From: Thecaphora thlaspeos | Taxonomy: Eukaryota; Basidiomycota; Ustilaginomycetes; Urocystidales; Glomosporiaceae | Length of the DNA stretch: 64,000 nucleotides | Direction: 5' to 3' | Assembly (NCBI GenBank): GCA_900291925.1 | Contig: UWYS01000005.1 | Span: 620,001 to 684,000, forward strand | Shown: piece by piece, positions 1 to 10,096 of the stretch | Layout: each line of letters begins with the position of its first letter | Numbering within the stretch: the stretch's first letter is position 1 | The notes under the pieces: generated by a model | Told to the model about the DNA's origin: nothing | The model's database searches: none | The model's input: only the letters and a program-made list of their open reading frames with translations | Program-made: the position numbers and the translations under genes

Positions 1-2518
1 GTGCCGAGAGCCGCCATCGACTTGACGGTACCGGCCTGTGACTCGCCGTCCTCCTCGATGGTCGCCAAACCGGCAAGCGGCATCGGCCCATTGGGACCGC
101 CGAAGCCAGATGGTTCGAGAGCGTAAGCGGCTTGCTGCGGCGACGTCTGACTGGCGATAAGTGCCTGCGGTGGCGGCATCGACATGGGCTCCGGCATCCG
201 AGCGAGCTGCTCTCGCGCCGGCGACTGGGTCTGCTGCTGCTGCTGCTGTTGCGACCAGTGGGCAACGGGAGCGGGCTCGGCGCTGCTCGGGCCAGGGCTA
301 GGCCCCGATGCACGACGATGCTGGTCAGCAAGCACGTGGGTCGATCCATCGGTGGCCATCATTCCCTGAGCATCCATGGCCTGAATTTGAGACGAAGGCG
401 GTTGTATAGCCGGCAACGTCGGACCCGGCGAGACGGAGTAGGACCGCTGCGGATGCTGCCAGGTCTGCTGCTGCTGCTGGAGCTGGGGCTGAGGAGTGTG
501 GTGGCGGGCAGGGTCGTACTGCTGCTGCTGCTGCTGCTGCTGCATCGGATTCGGCGAAGCCGGCGCGGCCGACATCGCGAAGCCGAGGTTCGGGCCGGCG
601 CTGGCCGACCGAGGGATGGCGTTGCTCTGTAGGAATCGGCTTGGGTTCCAAGCAGTAGCGGCGGGGTTCCACTCGAGCTGTCCGGGGGCCGCGTCGGAAA
701 AGGAGAAAGGCTGCGGGCTACTTGGCAGCTGGATCACGCCGGGAGCCGCGCTCGCCGGCCTCGAAGGCATTTGGATGAAGCCTCCCGGATGGACCGGTGC
801 GGGCGACCATCCCCTCTCGGCCGCCATCTGCTCGATAGCCAGCATCTGCGGATCAAAGTGGGCCTGCTCGTGTCCAAGGTGGCCATGGTGGCGATGAGGG
901 GGAGCAGCAGCACCGTGGTCGCGACCAGGAAGGAGATGGTGGGGATGGGCATGGTGGCCGGCAGACGAGTGGGGTCGATCGGGGACTCTGCCTCCGACAT
1001 AGGCAGGGTCAGGGTGCAGGGATCGCAGATCGTCCTGCGCCGGTGCCTGGACGCTTGCGGTGTGTGCGACATAGATCGGGATCTCGACCGTGAGGTCCTT
1101 GGCAAACGAGCCGAGCACCAGGCTGACAAGCGCAAAGATGCGGATCTCAAAGAGGCGGGTCTTGCGGATGGTGCGCAGGTCGCGCGGGATATCCACGGCG
1201 ACATTGCAGACCGCCTCTTCGTTGGGTGGAAACTCGTACTCGCGGCCTTTAAAGTGATGTTCGTGGACGATTTCGGTAATGCGGGGCTCGAGCGAGACCT
1301 TGTCGGATCGGTCGTGAGTGCCGTCTGCGCTCCCAACGGGGAAGATGAGGCGACGTGCCAGCGAGACTTTGATGCCGGCTACCTGACGCTTGGTGTTGTT
1401 CTTGATGCCGCACCGGATCAGCACCTGTCCGCCGCCCCAGAAGAGCTGCTCCACCACGCCTGCCTCGAGCCAGACGGCGCCGTGACCGCCCATGAAGAGG
1501 CGCGTGTCGCCGATGGCCTCGACGGGCTGCTGGTACTTTTCGTCGAACTCGTCCGACCACTTTTCGACGACAAAGGCCTCGCGGCGCGATGTGACGACCA
1601 TCTTTGCCTCATTCCACCACGTTTGCGCGGTCGCCTTGAGCTGGTATTTGAGGGCGGCGTTGCCGGAAAAGGTGACGGATGACGGCGCCGTCGAGGGGAG
1701 GCGGAAGCCGAAGGGGAACGTGGTCCGGCCTTTGCGTGCGGTCCAGTAGCCGTTGTGCGGAGCAGAGGGCAGAACGGCGTTCGAGGGAGGCAGGTGCTCG
1801 CCCTGAAACAGCGTCCGGTTGTAGAGGAAGAGCTGCGTTGCTGCGTGGTCCCGAGAAGACAGTTCTGCGGAAGGGAACAAAGGATGGAGGCGAAGCGTGG
1901 CTGCACGTTAGCTTTGCCACTGTGTCGCCTTGTCGCTTGCTGACCTTTATCAGCCGCCAAATTGCTGCGTCACTCACCTTCGATTCCTTCGAGCTCGACT
2001 GCGATCTCGCCGAGCCGCAGCTTCTGGCTGGTTGAGCAGGTGATCTCTAGGCGGCCGCTGACACTGCCTCCGGCCTCGAAGACGATGCTACTGAGGACGA
2101 CTTCGAGCTTGAGCTTTGGATGTTTTGCGACCGTATTCATTGGCATCTGGCTCGTGTCGCTGCTGCCCGAGTTGCCCGCGAGGCCGTCAAACTCGATGTC
2201 GTAGCGAGAGGGCGAGCGCATGCCGGGTGATCTGGACCTGGACCTGTCGCGGTGGGCGGCATCTCGAGGAGAGCCGTGGTGGGAAGGGACGAGACCGCGC
2301 GCAATGTTGTCTCCGAGGCTGTCGAACTGGCTGGGAGGTGGCGGAAGGCCTGCGCCTGGCCTCCAGTCGAAAGAATTATGGCGCTGACGAGGCTGTCGCT
2401 CGTGGTGGTGCATCATAGGGGATCGTGGGAGGTCGTAAGGCTGGTGGGCGTAGGATGGATGATGGCTGGCGGCCGAGGATGGCCTGCTACCCAAGGGCGG
2501 GACGGGAGGCGCGAACAT
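1..2518 (-). CDS. Arrestin-domain (ART-like) protein, 3' end outside the window
   Basis: Two exons are seen: exon 1 is 2518-1978 and exon 2 runs from 1864 to the left edge with no stop. The 113-nt intron has a GTGAGT donor, and joining the exons keeps the frame across LEGIEELSSRDH. At least 801 residues are encoded. After a disordered Pro/Ser/Arg-rich N-terminus of about 120 residues comes an arrestin-N fold (KLEVVLSSIVFEAGGSVSG, then QLFLYNRTLFQGE and FPFGFRLPSTAPSSVTFSG). An arrestin-C-like section follows (NNTKRQVAGIKVSLAR, EIRIFALVSLVLGS). The rest is a low-complexity tail with Gln runs. Fungal proteins of this family usually act as adaptors that recruit Rsp5-type ubiquitin ligase to plasma-membrane transporters. 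I saw no PPxY motif in the visible part, so ligase recruitment is inferred from family only. The exact function is unknown. Confidence 0.85.
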
Positions 2519-3517
2519 GGTGGTGCAAGTGGGGGTCGAGCGGAAGGGAGAGCAAAGGGATAAACGAGAGTGAAAGGGGAGTAGCAGTGGAGAGAGAAGG
2601 CCAGTAGGAGACTGCCAGCGAGGAGCCGTTCGAGTGAGAGATGGGAGGAGGTGGAGAGGAGCGAAAACAGGATGTCCCGAAGAGAGGAAGGAGGGAAGGC
2701 GTCAAGAAGGGGCTGCGCTGGCGAGAGAAAGGGGATCCACTCGCTCAAACGTCGGGCGTTCCGATGGTGCTGGATCGGTGTTTGTGTTGCTGTTGGCCTC
2801 TGCCAGTCACAGAAGAGGGGTCGTGCATGTTAAGCCTGCCTCCACTCTCCGCACGGCGCCTGGCCTGCGCTGCGTTGCTGCCGGCCTGACTTTTTGGATG
2901 AGCCCCTGTCTCTCGGCAACGGTGGGCGGCGGACGGCGGCGCGGCGCTCCCCTTCGCGTTGGCCTGCGCCCAGGGTCCAATCCAGCGGACACACAATCGG
3001 GAGCCGCAATAACAACCGGGAGGATACGCTCCGTTGTGCCCCAACAATCGGGAACCGCAAATACAAACCCGATTCTAGATTTCCCCTGCACCTCCACCGG
3101 CAGCCACTGAATCGGGCCTGGCCTAGCCGTTTTGCCGCGTGTTGCCCCGTGCCTGCCTGCCTGCCTTCTCCCGACGCGTCGCATGCGGTTCGGTCGCTGG
3201 CCCCCAACAACCATCAACCCCACCTCCTCGCTACTTACTCCACTCCACTCGTCCCCTCCAAACACAACACATCACATCACATCGCCGGCCGCGCTCCGCT
3301 CGCTCGCCCACACCGCACGTCCGTCCGCCATCGACCTATCGCGACACCGACCACCGAGACAGCTCTCACCCGTAGCCCCAGCCTTCGACGCTACGCTCCC
3401 AATCAACAGATTGACAACGCCCTGCACTGACCGACAGCACAAAGCGACGCGCCAAACGGCCGCTCTCGGCTGGCTGGCGTGAGCACTCCCGCCGTTCCAT
3501 CATCGCTTCCCTTAACC
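2519..3517. other. Intergenic region between the arrestin-like and ADA3 genes
   Basis: This is the divergent upstream region of the arrestin-like gene (minus) and ADA3 (plus). It contains two copies of a dispersed short repeat near 2991-3068 and a pyrimidine-rich leader just before the ADA3 start. Small open frames on both strands have no recognisable domain and look like chance. Confidence 0.6.
2991..3068 (-). repeat. Two copies of a dispersed short repeat (TTTGTATTTGCGGYTCCCGATTGT type)
   Basis: Read on the minus strand, 3068-3041 and 3016-2991 both contain TTGCGGYTCCCGATTGT or a close match, about 50 bp apart. Related copies lie on the plus strand at 51834-51978. The unit is not coding. 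It may be a remnant of a mobile or satellite element, or a shared regulatory block. Confidence 0.6.
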
Positions 3518-6401
3518 ATGGGCGGCAAGGACTCGTCGCTCTCCAGCACACGCGCCAATCGGGATAGCGGCAGCACCGCACCGGGCACGCCCAGGTCGGG
3601 CTCAAATGTTCCTTTCTACCGCCAGTTTCTCCCAAACACGCTCTCCTCGTCCTCTGCCGGCGACTCAATTCCGTCCCTCGATGAGCTCTCCGCCCTCACC
3701 CGCTATCTAGGTCGGGTCAGGTCCGAATCGTTGGCCAGGACCGCGAGGCTCGAGGCTCGTGCCGACGATCCGCTCTGTCCCATCTTCAGCGCTAGTCCAC
3801 AAGACCTCTTTGCGCCGCCTGGCATCACTGCCAGCTCCTCGAGCAACGCCAACCTCTACTTGGATAACACCGCCTCCTCAAAGGCCAGCGGCCGCGCAAC
3901 GTCAAAGTACAAGTCAAAGGAGCGGACCTTCAATCTCGCTTCGCCGGAACCCTTTGCAGCTTCTCCCTCGGCACACGCCTCGCCCTCCAATCTCAGCGCT
4001 GCCCAGCGGAATCGCATCAAGATCAAGCGCGAGCGTGACGGAGAGAGCGTGCCAAGCATAGCTGGCTCCGCCAGTCTCTACACCGATGGCAAGAAGGACG
4101 GCCATGCGTCGGCCGGCAAAGCCGGGGGCAAGGCCAAGCCCGGACGAGGGCACAGCGCGGCCGTCCTGGACGATGACGAGAGCGTCGCAGGGACGGACCC
4201 GGACTGGGACCTGGACGAGGACTCGCTCCCGAGCCGGCCAGGGAGGGTGCGGCAAAAGAAGCGACGGAGAAAGGACTCTGGCTTCGACTCCTTCGACGAG
4301 GACTCAGGGTCCGAGTTCGAAACGGCCGCGCTATCTGCAGCGGCTGCAAGCGGCGCTCGAAGCGCAGCACCGGCAAAGAACGGAGGCACGCCGTTCCTCG
4401 CTGCAGCGGCGGCAGCGGCAGGCTGGAGACCAGGCGGCTTGGCCGGTACCGCTTCCCGAAGGAGATCCGAAGTGACAGTCGGAGGATCGTCCTCGGCGAC
4501 GACCGCGGGCGTGCTCAAACAGTCAGGGCCGGGCTTCGGCATGCGTCTTAAGCTCAATCCAGCGGCCAACGCGGCGGCTGGAGCTGGGCAAGTCGCGTCC
4601 GCCGCCGCATCGACGACGGCCTCGCCTGCGATAAAGCGCAAGGATTCTGAGACCCCGGCGGTCTCAACGCGGCGCAACAGCCTCCTGCCGACCCCTTCGC
4701 CCCTGCCGTCCACCCCGCAGCCGCCTCTGCCGGTCAAGCTGCCGCCTGCACCAGCCGGCCCTGCACCCGGCTGGGAGCTGCCAGCACGGACGCCGCAGTC
4801 CTTCCTGCCGGTGCTGCCGGCTTCGCGCCTACCGCGCGCATACCCGACCCATCCGAGCGAAGTCAACGAGGACTTCGCCAACAAGGACTGGAAGGAACGG
4901 GAACGAGAGAGGGACCGCCTGATTGAGCGCGAGAGCGCGCAGCCGGGGACGCCTGGGATCGGTGGCGGCCAGAGCCTAGTCAAGGAGGCCACTGCGGGAC
5001 GCAGAGGCGGACGTGACCAGCAGCAGACGCCCATCAACACCTTTTACAATTACGCCGACGCCTTCTTCAAGACGCTGACCGAAGACGACCTGGCGTGGCT
5101 GTCGAGCAAGGTGCGTATCCCGTTCCATCGAGGCGTAACAGGGCAGCCCTCAAGAAAACATACTGACCGTCCCAACGCTTTTCCCTACATCTGTGTTGCA
5201 GTCCGACGACAACGAGCCTTTCCAGATGCCGGCCCTGGGCCGTCACTACAAGAAGGTGTGGGAGGAGGAAGACGCACTGGCCGCCAGCAGCGCGCTCGAT
5301 CTGTACGGCACGCCGTTCTCCGGCTCGGGCGCGGGCCATTCGAGAGCGTCGTCTATAAGCCTTGGCGGCCCCGGCAACGGCCTGCCCGTCGACCTGTCGG
5401 TCCTCTCTCACGAAAGCGGAAAGGCAGGGGCGAATAGCGGCACCGTCGATGTCGACATCCCTCCGCCGTCGCACTTCAAGGTCAAAAAGATGACCGACGA
5501 GCACCTCGGCCTCGGTTCGGAAGCGGCCATGGACGCACGGAGCGGCCCGCTGGCGGAGCGTCTAGTCTCGGCGCTGCTGCCGAAAGGCCGGCCGGCAGGC
5601 GACGTAGAGGTCGGCTTCCGACCCGATCTGCACGATCGCGGACGGTCAGAGGCGAGGGCGTTCGAGGAGGGCGATGAAGACGACGAAGGCGGTAACGAGG
5701 ATGCCGAAGGCGAACCGGACACGACCTTTGAGGGCCTCTTGCACGACCAAGACATGGTCGATTTTGAAGAGCGGATCCGGCGCGAGCTCAACGCGATCGA
5801 CGTGCTGGGGCCCGAGGAAGAGGTCGACTGGAGCAGCCGGGCCGACGACGAGATCTCGACGACGCTGCGCATCGTGCAGCGCGCGCTTGCTCGGCAGCAA
5901 AAGATCAATGGGATGCGCAAGGCGCGCCTCTTCCAAATCGCTGTCGACAGGATGGCATACCAGGACTACGTGCTGTGCCTCAACACGGTGGAAAAGGAGA
6001 TTGAGGCCGGGTGGAACAAGCGGCTGAGGCAGATCAAGACGAGTCTGGGCAAGCGGAAAAGGGGCGGCGCCAGCAGCAGCGGAGGTGGCAGTGGCGGACA
6101 GCACGACGATGGTGGATCGCAAGCGAACGGCTCGGCCCTGCCGCAGGCGCAGAACCTTAATGGTGTCGCCTCGGCCGCGGGCACTCCCCAGCCTTTTGGT
6201 CACTTGGCAACTGGGACGGCGGCGGCCGCCAACTACAACGGCCCGGTGCGACCGCAGCTGCCCGAGGTGCTGACGTCGGCGATGGATAGACGGTCAAAGC
6301 TCGAGTATGCATTTGGCCAGATGTTTGAGGAGGCCAGGCATGCGTGGGAAACGCCGACTGAGAGCGTCTATGCCGACCTCAAGCTTGAAGAGATCGATTG
6401 A
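3518..6401 (+). CDS. NGG1: Ada3/Ngg1, subunit of SAGA/ADA histone acetyltransferase complexes
   Basis: Two exons, 3518-5110 and 5202-6401, with a 91-nt GTGCGT...CAG intron, give 930 residues. The ATG at 3518 sits in a good context (AACCATGGG). The frame stays open upstream to a GTG at 3479, but there is no earlier in-frame ATG. The first 500 residues are mostly disordered (Ser, Ala, acidic and basic blocks). The join DDLAWLSSK/SDDNEPFQMPALGRHY is characteristic of Ada3. Near the C-terminus (about residues 766-820) is the Ada3 helical domain, with INGMRKARLFQIAVDRMAYQ and EKEIEAGWNKRLRQIKTSLG. Ada3 links the Gcn5-Ada2 catalytic module and stimulates nucleosomal histone H3 acetylation in the nucleus. 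The identification is strong. Confidence 0.92.
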
Positions 6402-7485
6402 GTCCGCAGGTGACCCTTGTATCGTGGCCGCTCTTGTTCGCGTGAGGCCTCCCAACTGTACTACCACCAGATACCTCGAGCGTTGAACGACGCAACCATG
6501 GAAGGATAGCAGCATCTCTTGACGCCAGCTTATGGGTCTGTGCGTCTTTAGGCACGCTAGGTTGGTCCCTCTGTAGTACGCGGTTAAGAGGATAACATCA
6601 CCGCGTCGGCCCGTCGCCCCCGCTGCTGGTCGACCGTTGGCGCGAGGTATGTCACCGCAGCCCCCCTGTCTTGTGCCGCAAAATGCAACGCAATGAAGTG
6701 TATGGTCCCACTCAACGACCAGAGGGACGCGCGGGGGCCGCGCCTGTTGTGACAAGGTCCAGCGGGATACCTCCCGGTTCGGCACGGGACAATGATATCT
6801 GTCTCGCCCAATGCAGTAGTCGCTGCAGCCCTTGTACGCCCACCAACGAAGCCCAAGCGGTACCTGGCGTCTGATTGTTCTCGCTCAGAAGGGACGAGGA
6901 GAAGACGCGTAAAAGTGTCCGGAGCGGTCCCATGCCTCGGGGGGGTGGACTGTACCCAAGGCGAGGTAACTATGGCGCCAAAGACGTCGTTGCCTACTGT
7001 AGAGCAGAGTGGCCGCGGTCGCCGGAAGTGCCGTCGTTGGCGACCAGCAGGCGGTCGGCTGTATCCGACGGTCTAAGTATCTCTATGGCGGGGCGCACAG
7101 CGTTTAGCTCAAACACAGCGCCAAGCCCCACGTCTCGCCGCCTCGTCTCGGAGACACCGCACCCCATTTCGCGTCTCGGAAGCAAAGCGGCCAGCAGCGC
7201 CTCGCCCACGTCCATCTCCGGCGCCACGCAAGATTGCCACCCTTTCCCACGTCAGTCGGCAGCAGCCGCCTCTCTCGCCCCTCGCCGCAATGCCGAAGGC
7301 CAACATATGCACCACGCTACGACGTAAAGAGACGGTGTGAGGCTGTGTGGTGCAGGGTGGGGCGTGCGCTGCTTGCTTGTTCTTGTCAGCCGCATCGACG
7401 GACGGAAGCAAGTCATAAAGATTCATGTTGAAATGCACCTGCTAGCCCCTTTGATGCCGACCCGACCACCCACCACCAACACCAC

Positions 7486-7516
<31 letters not shown>

Positions 7517-7984
7517 TTGCCTACGCTGCCTGCTACTTAGCAAGCAAGCAAAGGCACCAAAAGGCGGTTGTGCGCCCACGCTAACGACCCAGTCCTTCTC
7601 CCTTTTATCTATGCCCTGTACTGTACAGTAGCATCTCGCTGGCCTCCTTCTTACCCCTAGACCTCGCCCTCTCGCCAACCCCTTTCGCCCTCTCGAATAA
7701 CGCCGCCGTGTGTCCCCGTTCTCAGCGCCACCGCTCACCATCATCACCGCCGCGCACTCAGCACCTCCTCACCAACCTCGCACAGCATTGATCCGACTCG
7801 ACTCGACCGTCATATCGCAACCGCATCGCACCGGCCCCCAAGACGATCTCACGCACCTAGACAAGTGCTGGCGCCCGCTTGCTCCTTGGACTCCACCGGC
7901 AACCAAGGATCGCCGCATCGGCGGGCGAACGAAGGACCCCTCTCTACTGTATCAACAGAAGACTCGACGCCCACCGTTGCAGCC
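6402..7984. other. Intergenic region with a GTTGCC hexanucleotide run
   Basis: This holds the downstream region of ADA3 and the leader of the next plus-strand gene. Short frames on both strands have no domain. The only notable structure is the (GTTGCC)n tract at 7488-7516. The last 300 bases are CT-rich, as expected for a 5' leader in this genome. Confidence 0.6.
7488..7516 (+). repeat. (GTTGCC)n microsatellite
   Basis: Nearly five perfect copies of the hexanucleotide GTTGCC lie in noncoding DNA. The same unit occurs at 59015-59044. Confidence 0.85.
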
Positions 7985-9772
7985 ATGTCCGCAACGGTGC
8001 AACACCAACCCATCATCATCCGGTCCTATGGCACGATGCGCCAACGCGGCTCCACCCACGACGGCTCCCCCGTGGACGCCTCGACCGTGACAGTCCTCAG
8101 GCCCAGCCGGACGATGACGACGATCCGTCGCAAGGCGCCTCCCAAGCTCACAGCAGACCTCTTCGAATCGCCCGCCGCCCTCGTCCAAGGAGCACCCGCT
8201 TCCGCCGCCCATCCTTCAATCTCATCCTCGCCGCCAAGCGCAATCCCGACGCTGCGGCGAAGCATTAGTCTCAAGGCTCTCCGTACACGTCCGGACCTGT
8301 TGTCGGGCCAGGACGCACCCCCTATTCCGACGGTCCCACCGCCACTGCAGAAGCAATTTGTCCTTGAAATTGACGAGCTCAAGCCCGACACAAAGGCGAC
8401 AGAAGATCCAAATGCAATCTTGCGTCTGCTCGGCGCCGATGCTCTTGCCAGGGGTGGCGAGCGGAGCGGAAGGCGCGGACACTTTCATTGGCTCTACGCT
8501 CGGGATCGCGACGATAACGACAGCAGCGGCAGCAGTCACAGCAGGAACCGCGCCGGGACCGTCGGATCGAGCGTAAAGACGTTCCGCGGTTTACTGTTCT
8601 TCAAGAGCACCAGTCCCTCCTCTTCGGCGCCTCAGGACGTTGGCGGCGGTGATGCGTCGCGGTCGTCGGGCAGACCGGCGCGGCAACCGACAAAGTGTCT
8701 AGAAATCTCTGTCCCCACCGGTCTCGTCCACGTCAGCAGCGGAGCGGCAACGTCGTCTGCCAGAGGGCGAGACAGCAGCGGTAGCTCAATCGACGCTTCG
8801 GCTGCCGTTGAGATGAGCAGTTTCTCGAGCAGCTCTAGCACCGCCTGTCCCTCATTCAGCGCATCGGACAGGACGGCCAGCAGCCCTGTCCTCTTTACGG
8901 CGGCGCTGCCCGCATGTTCCGGTCACGAGGTCGGTGCCAGCGCCCGTGCCGGTGCGTGCGAGGGCAGATCCGCTGGGAAACTGGGCGTCGGTCGAGGTCT
9001 AGCCAGTCCCTTTGTCCAGATCCCCTTGCGAAGCAGCAGCTACGGATCAAAGACCAGTCCCACGACCCAAACCTCCCTCAAGTCCGCATCTTTGAACGCA
9101 GCACGGCACAATAAAGGACCGGACAGCTCGCAGGCCTCTTCAACTTCGTTGGGCAGCTTCTGCATCCCCCCTTCCTCTGCCGTCGGACCGTCTACGACAT
9201 CGCCGCTCCGGCCTGCCCGTTCCATCCGTCGACCATCTCCCGCCAATATGCAGCGACGTCTCAACATCGCCGATGATTCACTCGGACGACATTCTCCTTC
9301 CGCTGCTTTCAGCAGGCGGGAGGTGACGACGGTGGGGGTAGAGGTTACAGACACCGTCACCGCTCTCGTCTCATTGAGTGATCCAGACGCCGATACCACC
9401 TCTCACCCTCAAGCTGAAGCTTCGCGCATGTCGGAGCTCATAGCGGACCGACCTGTCCGTCTACTCGTCGACAAACCATCCTGGTCCGACGGTTCAAGCA
9501 CGCTCCTCCCGTCCGTGCGCGAGTTCGAGAAACAACTGCAACGTACACTCACTGCATCTCGACACCATCCCATCCTTTCGAAACGGTCGTTGAACCTCGG
9601 CTCAACAGCAGCAGGAGCAAAGGATGTCGCTCAATTTGGAGGGTGGAGTGACGACGAAGAGAGTAGCGATGAGTCGCATTCGTTGAGTGACGTGGAAGGG
9701 TGGGAGTACGTCCAGTCTCCCAACGTCACGACCTCGGCCAGCGCGAAGAGGCACGCGAGGATCGTTGTTTGA
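7985..9772 (+). CDS. Ser/Thr-rich protein of unknown function
   Basis: A single open frame of 595 residues starts at ATG 7985 (MSATVQHQPIIIRSYG). The frame extends upstream to a GTG at 7865, but the ATG is the likelier start. The protein is rich in Ser, Ala and Arg and appears mostly disordered. Its C-terminus has an acidic patch with possible CK2-type sites (SDDEESSDESHSLSDVEGW), a pattern common in regulatory scaffolds. No signal peptide, membrane helix or known domain is evident. The frame is long and uninterrupted, ends 324 bp before the convergent REV3 stop, and is preceded by a CT-rich leader, so it is probably a real gene. No function is proposed. Confidence 0.75.
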   Translation: MSATVQHQPIIIRSYGTMRQRGSTHDGSPVDASTVTVLRPSRTMTTIRRKAPPKLTADLFESPAALVQGAPASAAHPSISSSPPSAIPTLRRSISLKALRTRPDLLSGQDAPPIPTVPPPLQKQFVLEIDELKPDTKATEDPNAILRLLGADALARGGERSGRRGHFHWLYARDRDDNDSSGSSHSRNRAGTVGSSVKTFRGLLFFKSTSPSSSAPQDVGGGDASRSSGRPARQPTKCLEISVPTGLVHVSSGAATSSARGRDSSGSSIDASAAVEMSSFSSSSSTACPSFSASDRTASSPVLFTAALPACSGHEVGASARAGACEGRSAGKLGVGRGLASPFVQIPLRSSSYGSKTSPTTQTSLKSASLNAARHNKGPDSSQASSTSLGSFCIPPSSAVGPSTTSPLRPARSIRRPSPANMQRRLNIADDSLGRHSPSAAFSRREVTTVGVEVTDTVTALVSLSDPDADTTSHPQAEASRMSELIADRPVRLLVDKPSWSDGSSTLLPSVREFEKQLQRTLTASRHHPILSKRSLNLGSTAAGAKDVAQFGGWSDDEESSDESHSLSDVEGWEYVQSPNVTTSASAKRHARIVV

Positions 9773-10096
9773 TCTACCTTTCCTCAGTCCTTCGACCTTG
9801 TTGACTGGTGTCGTCTTTGATTTCGATCTAGAGCCTCGTCTCGTCCCGTCTCGTTTCTCCCGCATGCTGTCTCCTCTCTATGCATCCACGTATATTCGCT
9901 ACATATACCCCCTCACCGACCCGCATCTGCCTATCGCTCGTATTCTACCGCCCCCTTTCCCTCCTCTCTCGCTTGCATCTGTTCGTTCTCATGATTCAAC
10001 ACTCAGTCCCTCCTGTCTTGTCCCCTCTGCTGTTATAACCCGCGTCGTCCCGCCGCCCACTGGCATACCTGCAATCGCAAGCTCCTCCCCGATCCT
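9773..10096. other. Convergent 3' region between the Ser-rich gene and REV3
   Basis: These 324 noncoding, pyrimidine-rich bases separate two converging genes. No distinct terminator or other feature was recognised. Confidence 0.6.

Noticed and set aside
771..1682. Long plus-strand open frame of 303 codons opposite the arrestin-like gene
   Set aside because: It mirrors the true minus-strand coding frame. GC-rich third positions keep the antisense frame open, and it has no domain of its own.
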